From positions 21,002,111 to 21,066,110 of the forward strand of contig CM025854.1 in assembly GCA_003952965.2 (NCBI GenBank): DNA of 64,000 nucleotides, given 5' to 3'. Position numbers and translations under genes: made by a program. Positions 49,101 to 59,462 of this stretch are shown here, in pieces (the first letter of the stretch is position 1; every line of letters starts with the position of its first letter). The notes under the pieces were generated by a model, which ran no database searches, had not been told where the DNA came from, and was given only the letters and a program-made list of their open reading frames with translations. The DNA is from Morella rubra. Taxonomy: Eukaryota; Streptophyta; Magnoliopsida; Fagales; Myricaceae.

Positions 49101-50733
49101 TTTTTGGTAATTTAGCAATATTCAGTAATGCTCATGTAGTTTACAATCTCATTTGCTCTGAAAAGAATTTAGTCGTAATTTTTTGCTTTCCTCACGTTAG
49201 TCCATCTTATTATCTCATCATGTGGAGCCAAGTCAGCTTCTGTTACACCCATTATTGCATATGCCATCAATAGCAGCCTTCTCTTATATTTGTTACTTCT
49301 AGATTCAGATGCGTTTATTGTAGAATTATGTACTGCAACCTCATGGAATATTTCTTTTTACTTGAGTTTCTGTTTAACTCTGAATTTTGTTCGAGATCTT
49401 GAGTTTTTGGGCCCGTAATTCTGTAAGCATTATCTTAAGCTCATGAATTTTGGCCCATGAATATATTGGAAATTGGAATCTCAAAAGGTTTGGTGAGTAT
49501 TTTGACTCATTGCACAGGGCATGATACGTGGAGGGTTTTTTTTTTTTTTTCCTTGGATGTGTGAGTTGGAAGGTTGGGTGAGATTTCCTTAAATCCCATG
49601 TTTTATCGATTGAAAAGATACATATGTTTATATATTCATTAGTTTCATCCAGTAATCTCATTTTGTCATAAAATGCTCATTATTTTGAGATTGATTTTCA
49701 CTTTGTTTTTTTTAATTCCTTTTGATACATAAAAGGATATCGCTTTTCCCAGTTTACATGCAGCCAATTATCCTGGTCTATATTCTTGGATGGCAGAGTT
49801 ACTACTCCATAATTTTCTGGATAGCACTTTCTAAACCCTTTTTTTTTTTTGTTGCTTTTCAGGTACTTTCAGATGGAACCTCTCCCAGGGCGGAAGTAAG
49901 AGTTCTTTATTATTTTTCCTCTGGTCTGTTTTCCCAAATTCTGTATATCAAGGTTGTATATTCAAATGCTTCTGATATCCCGCATTTTGGAACCAATGAA
50001 GAGAGAGGGAGGGAGGGAGAGAGAGGAGAGAATAACGAATAAGAACTTGCCCCACATATGCATGTGCCAAAAATAGTAAAACTTGTGTTAGATATAATGT
50101 TGATGACAAGAAGTATGTTTCATCCATTTCAGTGCATTGGTATGCCAAACTGGAGAGAAAGTTAACTATCCCACTCGTCCCGTGGACACAACTACAGATT
50201 TTGAAGGGACAACTAGTCTTCAACCTTCACAGCCGGTATATGTGTGCATGTGTATCTCTTATGTTCCTGCTCTGATTGATTTGTGCTTGCTCATTCACTC
50301 CAACCAAAAAAATAAAAGTCATCTCCCTACTGAATCTAATAAAATGAGTCTTTCTTTGGACTAGGTATCATCTGGAAATACAGTTTCTGGGAGCATTACT
50401 GGTGCTCATGGAGGGACAATGAGACCTGTTCCTCGGCAGATGGCAGTAGGGGGCATGCAAAGAATGCCACCTCAGGGCATGCCATCTTATAATCTAACAT
50501 CTCAGGCAGCAATGGGTGGTGGAATGAATCCTGGTGGCATTCAGATGCAGCGGGGTGTTCCTTCACAGGCCCATCAGCAGCAACAGGTTTATTTCATTGA
50601 GTCCTACTTATTTTGTTATGGCAGTGTCAGTTCCTATTTGTGATCCCCACTGTTTCTTAAGCAGTTGAGAAGGAAAGATCCAGGAATGGGGATGAGTGGA
50701 TACCCTCCACAGCAGAAATCAAGGCGCTTCTGA
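43150..50733 (+). CDS. CDKE-1: Cyclin-dependent kinase E-1 (CDK8 of the Mediator kinase module), complete, 15 exons
   Basis: Exons: 43150-43413, 43824-43934, 44705-44808, 44897-44939, 45101-45199, 46363-46432, 47252-47346, 47471-47504, 47591-47675, 47982-48059, 48819-48866, 49863-49895, 50133-50235, 50365-50586, 50665-50733. The total is 1458 nt, 485 residues. After an Asn/Ser/Thr-rich N-terminus come the glycine loop GEGTYG (about 42-47), the ATP-site Lys68, the catalytic HRDLKPSN (Asp167), DFGLAR (Asp189) and the activation segment ending in [10 protein letters not shown]. The C-tail is rich in Met, Gln, Gly and Pro and ends PPQQKSRRF. This is plant CDK8 (HEN3), which pairs with C-type cyclin in the Mediator kinase module and acts in floral identity and stress transcription. 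The start ATG is followed at once by the family's usual low-complexity leader. The 3' UTR appears to be spliced. Confidence 0.96.
44380..44607 (+). mobile_element. tRNA-derived SINE with perfect 16-bp target duplication
   Basis: A 228-bp element inside the intron between exons 2 and 3 of the CDK gene. It has a tRNA-like head with box A (TAGCTCAGTGGTTAGG, about 44393) and box B (AGTTCGAGTCT, about 44440), an unrelated GC-rich body and an A-tail of 11 bases before TT. It is flanked by identical 16-bp copies of ATTTTAAGCAGAGTAA at 44364-44379 and 44608-44623. The perfect duplication and short clean tail indicate a fairly recent insertion. I cannot name the SINE family. Confidence 0.93.
46829..47217. 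mobile_element. Tourist-like (PIF/Harbinger) MITE with TAA target duplication
   Basis: A 389-bp AT-rich element in the intron between exons 6 and 7 of the CDK gene, ending only about 35 bases before exon 7. The ends GGTAATGTTTG and CAAACATCACC are inverted repeats that agree at 10 of 11 positions. TAA flanks both sides, the 3-bp target typical of PIF/Harbinger MITEs. It contains inner near-repeats such as CAAATCTTCTCTC and is non-coding. It shares a family with the worn copy at 13428-13732. Confidence 0.8.
47757..47835 (+). mobile_element. Possible SINE fragment (tRNA-like head)
   Basis: A box A-like GGTGGACTGGCA and a box B-like GGTTTCAATCT lie about 50 bases apart, followed by GAGAGGGTGCAAGAGTTG. 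The spacing suits a tRNA-derived SINE head, but no A-tail or target duplication is visible. It lies in the intron between exons 9 and 10 of the CDK gene. Confidence 0.3.
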
Positions 50734-50734
50734 G

Positions 50735-51324
50735 GTAATTCAACTACTGGATAACTTTGTTGATTGAGCCCATGATACTTGTGTATTTTGTGGAGGTACA
50801 CTTTCTCAACAGAAGTATTGTTTAGATGCAGCTTGAGCTTCCTGTTTCTTGACTGAAAAATAGGGTGTAGAGTAGGTGCATGGTCAATGATCTAGTCTCT
50901 CTGCAAAATATTAACCCGTATCCCTTCCCAATTTTTTTTTTTCCTGGATGTGCATTAAAAGATAGTCTTAAATCCTGTTCTGGTGTATTCTATCCGTGTT
51001 GCAGATAAATGTGATGCGAGTTAAGTATTTATGCAAAAACTTTGTTAGGGGAAAGGAATGTCCCTATCCTGACTAATATGCTTTTTGCCAGTTGTTTCTT
51101 TCCTAATTGACGTATGCATTAAGATTACATGTTTCTTCTTTTCCTTTATTTGTTTAAAGACAATACTTGAAGTGAATTCTGGGCATCGGAGGCATGATAT
51201 TGATTTAGATAATTGGGGCGTCCTGGTTTATGTTCTTTTCCTGTATAACATAATGCCTTGTCGAGTAGATTCCTATTTCATTATCCATTTAGTTTGAGTT
51301 TCATTTAATGGTGAGGTTATGCAG
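50735..51324 (+). other. Probable intron in the 3' UTR of the CDKE-1 gene
   Basis: The stop codon TGA is followed by a donor site (TGAG, then GTAATT at 50735). A good acceptor (GGTTATGCAG) ends at 51324, before GC-richer sequence. The placement right after the stop fits a 3' UTR intron. It is a prediction from splice motifs only. Confidence 0.45.
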
Positions 51325-52715
51325 GTATACGGAAAGTGAAAGATACGTGGGTACAACATGTGCCTTAACTCATTGATTACTGCTCGGGATGTAAAAGTGG
51401 GGATGGTTTTGTTGCCACCGCCGGTGACCCGTATTGTTTCTTTATTGCATTTCCTGTCATCAGAACTTCGGGATTAATGACCGTGGAGTTCATTTGTTCT
51501 GTGGAAGATGTTTCACTGCTCTGACTTCCTCGGATGTCACCGAGAAGTGCTGGTTGGTACAAATGCAAGGTAAAGAAGAAGCAGAAACTGCACTCTAGAT
51601 GGAGCCCATGTCCTTTGCTGCGTACGCTAATCGTTACCAAATTACTGTAAATTGTCGTTGCATTTCGTGCTGTTAAGCAAGCTTAAAACTGACGGCACCC
51701 CAAACATTCACATAGGTTTAGGAAGTTCATTCCCCCCCTGCTGAGGGGGGTGAAAAAATGGAAGGGATTGACATTGTTAGCATATGAAAAGTAGGAACTA
51801 TTTGGATTAGGCCCCTCTCTATGGGTGCTCATCTTCTGATACTTGTGCATGTATCACTCTCTAGGAGGAAAAGTTTATCCAATGAATACATCTCAATTTT
51901 GTTTCCAATGTAACATAAACTTTGACCGCTGCCTTTTTCCTTCTTCCATATCCCCTTCTTCTTTCCCTATTCTATGAATGTTGCAGTGAATAATTTACAG
52001 TCTAATATTCCTGTAATCATGGCCTTTTTCTTGATAAAACAACCTCTTAAGTTAAAAGATCATGGAACCAGATCACTCCATTGAATATTTTTCTCTCTTT
52101 TAATTTTTCTCTGAGATGGTTGTTGGGATTACCTACCTCATTTTTTTTTTTTTTTGGGTTCGTCATTGTCACAAGTAAATTACTCTCTGCGGTCGGGCAA
52201 TCCGTGCTACCGTTAATGGTCTACTCATTTAACTGAACCGTTTGTGAGAAGAATCTCGTTTGATCCTTTTTAAGTTTTAGCATATTGGCGTAGCTTTTGT
52301 GCGAAGTGTTGCAGATAATATAAAAAAACCTTGGAAAAGTGATTAATCCAAAAATACAGAGGTAGGATTTGGATGCTTCACGTGCTAACTCTTCCTCTTT
52401 GCAGCGTTCAAACAGTAGTTTTTTGTTTTCCCCGAAGTGCAGCATCCAAATCTTTAATTTGGTTGGCCTCTTCTCAATGTAGCTGACGGGGTCCTTATTT
52501 CAGGTACACTGAACCGCAGCCACTTTGTCCCAATTGGACCCCATTGTCCGCCGAATTTCCTTCACTATAAATCCAAAAGTAGATTCACCCCAGGAGATGG
52601 AAGACACCCAAAAGCACAACCAAACTGATCTGATCTGGTTTGTGCAATTTTGGTTGGGAGTCTTGGGACTTCGGGGTGCAGGGTGTTCTCTTCCTTTTGG
52701 CTGTCACAAACCGCC
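51325..52715. other. CDKE-1 3' UTR and spacer up to the DOG1-like gene
   Basis: The first several hundred bases are likely CDK 3' UTR. The remainder is non-coding. A CACGTG core lies near 52380, about 190 bases upstream of the TATA box of the DOG1-like gene; DOG1-family genes are often ABA-responsive, so this could be an ABRE-like site, but that is inference. Confidence 0.45.
52566..52572 (+). promoter_or_regulatory. TATA box of the DOG1-like gene
   Basis: TATAAAT in the context TTCACTATAAATCC, 144 bases before the chosen start codon at 52716. This is a fitting distance for a plant promoter with a 110-base leader. Confidence 0.5.
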
Positions 52716-53588
52716 ATGTCTGTTTCCCTTTCACCAGCAAACAGAAATGGAACCTCCGAGCGCGAGGGTTTCCACAAGTTCTTCGAGTGCTGGCTTACCG
52801 AACAAAACCAATTTCTGCAGGAACTCATCGCTGCCTCAGAGCAACAGAACCAAAGCACCGACAACAATGCTTCCGCGGCTGAGTCGACTGATCAGGTCGA
52901 GAACGTGGCGGGCTTGTGCTCACTAATAGACCGAGTCATCCACCATTACGAGCATTATTATCGAACCAAGTTGCATTGGGCCAGGCGAGGCGTGCTATCT
53001 ATGTTCTCACCCTCATGGACGAGCTCGCTCGAGGACGCGTTATTTTGGATAGGAGGGTGGCGACCGACTATGGCTTTTCATTTGCTCTACTCAAAGTCCG
53101 GGTTGCAACTCGAGGAGCGACTTGCCGAGTTAATCCGCGGTCTCAGTACCCGCGATTTGGCGGACCTCTCGCAGCTTCAACTCACCCAGGTTGACGCCTT
53201 GCAAAGGAGGACGATCGTGGAGGAAAAGGAGATCACGGAGAAGATGGCAAAGCATCAGGCAACGGCTGCGGACACGTCGATGGTGGAGTTGTCGCACGTG
53301 GTAACGGAGTTGATTAGGGAAAGGGAGGCGGGTGGGGATGGTAGCCACGGTGGTGGAGACGAGGAGGAGCGGGTGGAGTCGACTCTGGCGCAAAAGGAGG
53401 GGGGCCTGGAGGAGCTCTTGGAGAGGGCTGATGATCTACGGCTCAGAACTCTGAAAGCAGTTATTGACATTTTTACTCCAAACCAGGCTGTCCATTTCTT
53501 GATTAGTGCTGCTGAGTTGCACCAAAGGATTCATGACTGGGGGAAGAAGAGAGACGCCATGCAACGCCATGGAAATGGTGGGAGTTAA
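52716..53588 (+). CDS. DOG1-like (DELAY OF GERMINATION 1 domain) protein, intact, single exon
   Basis: An uninterrupted frame of 290 residues from the ATG at 52716. The same frame could open at 52650, but the MS start aligns with the start of the paralog at 56811. It carries the DOG1 domain: near the N-terminus FHKFFECWLTEQNQFLQELI, then LIDRVIHHYEHYYRTK, then FSPSWTSSLEDALFWIGGWRP and FHLLYSKSGLQLEERL, and the helical EEKEITEKMAKHQ. The C-terminus holds IFTPNQAVHFLISAAELHQRIHDWGKKRD. DOG1-domain proteins include DOG1, which sets seed dormancy and binds haem and PP2C phosphatases, and its DOGL relatives; TGA bZIP factors share the domain, but no bZIP is present here. The exact DOGL class is not clear. 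A Gly/Glu/Asp-rich insertion (GGDGSHGGGDEEER) interrupts the region before the last helices. Confidence 0.9.
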   Translation: MSVSLSPANRNGTSEREGFHKFFECWLTEQNQFLQELIAASEQQNQSTDNNASAAESTDQVENVAGLCSLIDRVIHHYEHYYRTKLHWARRGVLSMFSPSWTSSLEDALFWIGGWRPTMAFHLLYSKSGLQLEERLAELIRGLSTRDLADLSQLQLTQVDALQRRTIVEEKEITEKMAKHQATAADTSMVELSHVVTELIREREAGGDGSHGGGDEEERVESTLAQKEGGLEELLERADDLRLRTLKAVIDIFTPNQAVHFLISAAELHQRIHDWGKKRDAMQRHGNGGS

Positions 53589-53771
53589 CTAGCTACCGCA
53601 ACTGCATCGATCAGACTGGAATAGACTAATACAACTATTTACTAGAAGAAGTAAAGGTTTAGGACCAGGCAACTAATGCCATATAAAGAAAAAGCTAAAG
53701 GTACTAGTTTGGAATAAAAGTAATTTGCTACTCTTTTAGTATATATCCATAGGGCCGGCGGAAGAACTTCT

Positions 53772-54194
53772 TTGTCAACTGTCACTTTATCTTGCAGAGA
53801 CTTCTCTAGCTCCCTCTGTACGGTGTATACGGAGCGAATTCGTGCTATGGACCCTATTGTAGGTGAAACTTTGGCATGTGTTCGTGCCGTTGAAGTGGCC
53901 TTGCTGAAGAACTGGACTAATGTTATTTTCGAGACTGATTCCATACTTCTTGAGATGGATTTAGGCAATCCCCATCTTCCTCCCCGTTGGAAAGTTGAAG
54001 ACATGGTGTTATCTCTGCGTCAGCTTTTCAAAGCTCAATCTGCATGGTCTTTACACTGGGTGCCTAGAAGACTTAATCAACAAGCTCACCTCTTGGCGCA
54101 ATGGGCGGCTCGCTCTTCTGTTTCTGGAATTGTTTCTATTTCCTGCATTCCTTTCAGTATTTTAAGTTGTGATGTGAACTCAGTTTTTCAGTAA
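53772..54194 (+). mobile_element. RNase H-like (RVT_3) retroelement fragment
   Basis: A 140-residue open frame reading ETLACVRAVEVALLKNW, then IFETDSILLEMDL and HWVPRRLNQQAHLLAQWAA. This is the RNase H-type domain found at the ends of plant LINE ORF2 proteins and in stand-alone RVT_3 genes: a Glu in the first helix, FETDS with the catalytic Asp, and the closing RxxNxxAHxLA. The first strand with its D-G-S motif is missing at the 5' side, so the domain is truncated. The frame itself is intact, so decay is moderate. Probably a 5'-truncated LINE piece; a host RVT_3 gene fragment cannot be excluded. Confidence 0.65.
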
Positions 54195-56723
54195 TTCGAT
54201 GAGGTTGTTTTCAGGGGGAAAAAAACTGTCACTTTCTCTCGTTCATTAGTGTTTTTGGTACCTGTACGAAAAGGATTCTTTTTCATTTATTTTCCTTTCG
54301 AAGAAAAGTGGAAGACCTATATGTACTTTTAAGTACTGTCGTTGACTCGTTCTCTCAGGTCACATAAATTGGAGCATTATATGGAGTCTTCTCACTTGGG
54401 CATTTTTCTCGTAGTATGGAGTATTCAAATGTCTATGAATGTTTGGTGGTGCATGTCAGTTTCTCAGCTCACTCAGCGAGTATTATCTTCATGATATACT
54501 CTCCTAAACGTGATCCTCCTGAGGTGGACATGAATGAGGTTCGACAAAGTTTGAACTCAACATTCATCAGTTAAAATTTACGACAGGCATCGCGCCAATA
54601 ATTCACCTCCGAGACCCTTTCTTTATTACAACTTGCCCACAGTCACTCGTTACGAATAGCAAGCGCCAAGCAGCATGGAAAACTGGTTGGGTTTTGGAGA
54701 TATATATCTGCAGTAATGCCACGACGTTCGGGTTCTGGAGCTGCTGCACAAGCGGCGGTCCTATGAAAGTCGTCACGGAGGAGCAGAAGAGAAAGACAAC
54801 TGCCAAGTTGCGCAAAAAAACAGAGAGTAAAACTGTAAACCTATCCCTGTCCGTGAGAAATCCAAGACGAAACCGCTTCCCGATGTTGATATTCATATTC
54901 TCGCGGGAGTGCCAGTATTCTACGTAGTCAACTAAGTGGGGCTGGACACTCCGAATCTGAGGTGGTTATTTTGATCGTAATTTTTTATGTTTATCGAGAA
55001 AAGAGACGATTGGATTGGATTGGATTGGACGAGAGAGAAATAATCTTTTAAATTTATTTTATTTGATAAAAATTTTGATAACACTACTTTTATGTTTTAT
55101 TTATTTATAAATAAATTCAGACATTTGAGCTCTTACTTTATTAATTTGCTTGACTCTTAAATTGTTAAAATTTATTAATATAGATTCGGCTATTAATATT
55201 TTAAGTTAGATAATTATTATTCTAGTTACATATTCTTTAAAAACTTAATTTAAATATGGGAATCTCACCCAGTGATAATTTGGCAGGAAGCTGGAGACCA
55301 TGGCGATTTGGGCTGCACAGTTTTTGCTTCATTAAATAGATTTTTGAAATTTTTCGTGAGCATGAAGATTCAGACGTGCCACTTTTGCATGGCACGAGCG
55401 ATTTATACGTCAGGAAATTAAATTGAGAACCGGATGAGACCAGAACGGGTCGGAGAAGTAATGGAAGCGCTCTAATGAGGCATGTGGACGTACGGTGAGC
55501 GGTGGTGGGTGGAAGGTGTTACGTACCTAAGCTACTTACAAAACATCTCTGGACAAAAGAGAGAGAAAAGACAACATTAAAACAGACAAAAAGAAAGCTG
55601 CATGCGGGTCTGTCAGAGAGTTCAAAGGGGGGAGAGATTTAGATCTCTGTACTTGTAGCAGCATGCTTTTGTCGGAGATGTTGTCATTGTTCCTTCTCTT
55701 TCTCCCTAATAATAGTGCGTGTAATATTATCGCTTCATTCTTATTTTTATATTTATCTTAGGAGCCTTAGGCCTTGTTGCTTACTTTTCCATTCTAAGAA
55801 TTTTAAAAAATTTTAAAATACATAAATAAAATATATTTAAATATTAATATAAATTAATATTTTTAAATGTATATCAATAAATTTTAGTATCATCAAAATA
55901 TTTTCAAAATATTCTGAATCCTCAAAATTCAATATAACCCAACATCTCTTCAGAGACTAGGGGCATATTCGTTTTCATGTTTTTTTTAGAATTTTGATAA
56001 AATTGTGAATATTTAGATGGTGTTAAAGTTGTATAAAAATGCGTGTAAAAATTGTTAAATTCAATATAACCCAACATCTCGTCAGAGACTAGGGGCATGT
56101 TCGTTTTCATGTTTTTTTTAAATTCTAATGAAATTGTAAATATTTAAGTATGTTAAAGTTATATAAAAATACGTGTAAAAATTGTTGAAAAGGTATGTAA
56201 AAAAAAAAAAAAAAATGTATAAAAAATTTATTTGAATTATAAAAATAAAATTCAAATTCAAATCTTAAAAAAATGATAAAAAAAAAATGTCTACGTGAAT
56301 ACCTTGTGTTTTAAGGCTTCTCGGCAATAGAAAAACTCGAAAATTGGCTGTCTGGACGCCAGTCGAGAGACGTGGAAGCCCCCTAGCCACGGACGAAGGC
56401 CTCGTTGTTTTGGGTGGGATTTGGAAGAGTGCAAATTGCAAACTTGAGACAACCTTCCCTCCATCTCTGTTCCTCTCACTTATCTTCGATACCGCGGTAC
56501 AGAATTACAAATTCCGCGCAAACTTCCAAATTTAGCTGGCACAAAATTTCATGCTGCACCATCCAAGATAACTTCTTTTTTCCCTAGAATGTGCTGAAAA
56601 TTTGAGGTGTACCCAGTACATTCCCCATATTATGCCTAACTAAAATTTCCAGTTGCCCTTTTTGTCGGACCTGCCGCATACCCCAATCCATTTATCCATG
56701 CTTTTCCCTCTTCGAATCTTCGG
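54195..56723. other. Spacer between the two DOG1-like copies; no gene supported
   Basis: AT-rich, with a short TTGGA repeat (GATTGGATTGGATTGGA) at about 55010-55028 and the tandem repeat at 55925-56185. The minus-strand frame at 54603-54896 (97 codons) and its plus-strand neighbour match no family I know and lie in AT-poor sequence; they are not called. Confidence 0.4.
55925..56290. repeat. 132-bp tandem duplication inside a MITE-like repeat
   Basis: Units 55925-56056 and 56057-56185 both begin AAATTCAATATAACCCAACA and contain AGAGACTAGGGGCAT. They differ by a few small gaps and substitutions. The second unit runs on into AT-rich sequence that parallels the worn MITE at 42518-42724 (reverse complement). 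So the end of one MITE-family copy appears to have been duplicated in place. Confidence 0.75.
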
Positions 56724-56730
56724 TATAAAA
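56724..56730 (+). promoter_or_regulatory. TATA box of the decayed DOG1-like copy
   Basis: TATAAAA in CGGTATAAAAACCAG, 87 bases before the original ATG at 56811. The promoter core still looks sound although the gene is broken. Confidence 0.5.
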
Positions 56731-56810
56731 ACCAGGAAGTAGGAACCCAAGCCACCTCAATATACGTACACGTTCAGTGGGGCTCTACCCATTAACGTAC
56801 TCCACCGATC

Positions 56811-57823
56811 ATGTCATACGCATCAGCCTTCGCGTCTGTGTATCAAAAATTTTAATAAAATTTTATTAAAATTTTAACTTTACAAATACATATCAAAATT
56901 TTATTTTTATTTTTAATTTTATTCACTGATTTCAATACTATCTCTGTTTTTAACACCAACACAAATTTTATTAAAATTTTACATCTAAACACTATGTATC
57001 GTAATGGTAGTGCTGCACTCCAAAACTTCCATAGATTCTTGGAGCTCTGTCTCCTGGAGCAAAATAAATACCTCCAGCACCTAATATCTGCGTCCAAACA
57101 GCACATCCGCACAAAAACTAACCCCACCAGCGCGGCTGAATCAACTCGGGGCGCAGACAAACCTGACCTACGCCTCCTCATCGACCAAGTCGTTCAGCAT
57201 TACGAGCAATACTATCGGGCCAAGTCAAGGTACGCCAAGCAGGATGTGCTAGGAGTGCTGACACCCCCATGGTCAAGCGTCCTCGAGGACGCATATATGT
57301 GGATAGGAGGGTGGCGACCTAGTGCTGGTTTTCATTTGCTTTACTCCAAGTCCGGGCCGCAACTCGAGGAGCAACTCGACAGTTTGATTGAAGGGTGGGG
57401 TAAGGGTGATTTGGGCGATCTCTCGTCAAGCCAGCTCAGACAGGTGGACGAGCTGCAGAGAAGGACCATCAGGGAGGAGAGAGATTTCGGAACAGATGGC
57501 GATGCATCAGGAGTCGGTGGCGGACACGTCAATAGTTGAGTTGTCGCACGCGGTAACCGAGTTGATGAGGAGCGAGGAGGCAGGAAAGGCTGGTGGTGGT
57601 GGACTCGATGAGGGCAGAGTTGAGTCAGCCCTGGCGTTGAAGGAGGAGGGTCTGGAGAAGATCTTGCAGAAGGCTGACGATCTACAAGTCGCTTCTCGAT
57701 ATTTTTACTCCGATTCAGGCTGTCCATTTTTTTATTGCAGCTGCAGAGTTGCACCTGAGGTTTCATGACTGGGGGCAGAAGAAGGCTACAAATCAAGACT
57801 TGCATGTTACTGGAGGGAACTGA
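56811..57823 (+). pseudogene. DOG1-like paralog, broken by an insertion and two frame disruptions
   Basis: Colinear with the intact gene at 52716-53588. The original start is the ATG at 56811 (MSYASAFASV), whose codon run is interrupted by a 152-bp insertion at 56845-56996. After it the frame resumes (RNGSAALQNFHRFLELCLL) and continues through HYEQYYRAK, MWIGGWRPSAGFHLLYSKSG to about 57480. There a one-base loss shifts the frame; EQMAMHQESVADTSIVELSH is then read in a second frame. Near 57690 a net 14-base deletion relative to the intact copy shifts it again; the end (DIFTPIQAVHFFIAAAELH and HDWGQKK) lies in a third frame and stops at 57823. The 5' frame alone, from 56994, is open for 181 codons, so a truncated protein could be made, but I think the gene is dead. 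Confidence 0.85.
56845..56996. mobile_element. 152-bp AT-rich insertion (MITE-like) within the DOG1-like first exon
   Basis: Flanked by a direct 6-bp repeat TGTATC at 56839-56844 and 56997-57002. The insert is AT-rich with alternating AAAATTTTA and TTTTATT blocks that fold back on themselves, including ATTTTAATAAAAT near the left and ATTTTATTAAAAT near the right. Dropping the insert and one copy of TGTATC leaves a continuous reading frame across the site (the Tyr codon TAT, then C joined to GT as Arg). No coding capacity. The family is unsure because the left end looks shortened. Confidence 0.75.
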
Positions 57824-59462
57824 TCCTTGGAAATTACAACACGAATAAAAGTTTTAGGAGTTGAATGCAAATTAACCAGCAACAAAAAAAAAAAAAAAAA
57901 ACCAGCAGCATCTCTTCCCTCCCCTCCCCAAAGAAATTAATCCCACAAGATGCAGCTGAAGGAGCTGTCTGGAGATAGCTACTTGGGTAGATGAAACTTG
58001 AGGGCCTCTTTCAAGTTTTTGTACTACTTTTCTGTAGTGATGAGTTGGGAGATGAGGTGCTGCTTTGTCTACTATCATCAAGTGTTGAACTGCTATGTTG
58101 GTTCTTATTTAATATAAATCAATTTGCGGAATTATATTCCTAACAAAATTGACGGATCACACCGAAGGATTAGCGGTTCTTGATTGGACTAGTTGGCCTA
58201 AGATTACATGTTTTCTTTTATCCCAAAAACCAAGTAGTACTTCTGAAAGCATTTCCTGTATATAACTGGTTTGGCTGCAAAATCACGAGCCAGAAGGGTC
58301 CTAAATATGGACTAGAAGAGTTGCTTCTAAGGACAGTGTTAGTCCACCGATTTTAACTATCCTAACTATGTCGTTTAGGAGCATGTGTGAGGGACAGAGA
58401 GAGAGAGATTATTCGCAACAATGGTGGAAGGAGTCCCAAATATAAGTTTAGAAGAAAAGTACAGAAAGTCACAGCTGAGATAAGTATCTGCAAAACTGAA
58501 CTACAAGCACTGCATGAGACAGTGGATTCATTTTTATTGAAACGCAAATGCATTATGAAGGCTGGCTAATTTCTTCAAGTAGAATCCAGGGTACAGGAAT
58601 CTCTTAGTTCGGAGCCTTACTGCAACTGCAGCTGCAACATTCAAAGGAAACACACAAATTTGATTTCGTAATGATATTTTCAACTCCATTACAGATCTTA
58701 CACTCAGCAAAACCAAAGAAAGGGAAGCATAAAGGAAGAAAAATAGTAACCAAAGAAAGACAAACTTGCAAGGAAGCTGTGGGAGAAAGAGAAAACAGGA
58801 CCAACGGAGTTAGCAACAACCCATGATAGTCCGGAGAATGAGAGGCAAACCACAAAAAAACTTCCAGACTTGTGGTGCCGCGAGCAGAACAGAGCACATC
58901 ACAAATCTTCTAAGCCAGTAGCTTTTACATCCCATGTCAAATGCATTAAGCCACCTATTTATCTCTCACCTCAAAATTTTCTGAGGAACTTAAATTAAGC
59001 ATCCAACCCATGATATCTCATTACACATGCTTAGCGCCCCCCCCCCCCTTTTTTTTCCTTGTGAAAACTAGGAAACCAGATTGCATGAAGCAAAATTCAG
59101 GGGCATGAATCCTCCAGGGGAAGTAACTCTCAAGGAGATAATCCATTCACATGGGCAGCAAGAAACACTGAACTAGACCATAGGCACCAGGCAACAATAG
59201 TATACCACCTCATAAATTCTTATCTTCAAGAGAAACTACAAAATGAGGTTATGCTGATGGAAGGATCCCGTGAAGACTTGTACATATTTCTATATTTCAC
59301 ATGTAATAGAATTGTATTCTAGAAGTAAACTCGGTGGCCAATATAGTTAAGGTGCGGAAGAACAAGAAAAATTGCATCAGAATTCACAAGCTTCATCTTA
59401 AGAGTCCATCAATTTGGTTGGGAAAGTTGCAGCACAAAAAAGAAGGTTAGAACTTACCACAA
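57824..59462. other. Spacer and PDI 3' flank; no gene seen
   Basis: Short frames only. It contains an A-run at 57884-57901, a GAGA tract at about 58395 and a C-run next to a T-run at about 59036-59055. Part of the right side is likely the 3' UTR of the disulfide isomerase gene. Confidence 0.45.

Noticed and set aside
52525-52926. 133-codon frame starting at 52525
   Set aside because: Out of frame with the DOG1 domain; it overlaps the leader and the first part of the real gene.
54603-54927. 97-codon minus and 77-codon plus frames
   Set aside because: Balanced composition but no known family and no splice partner; not enough to call a gene.
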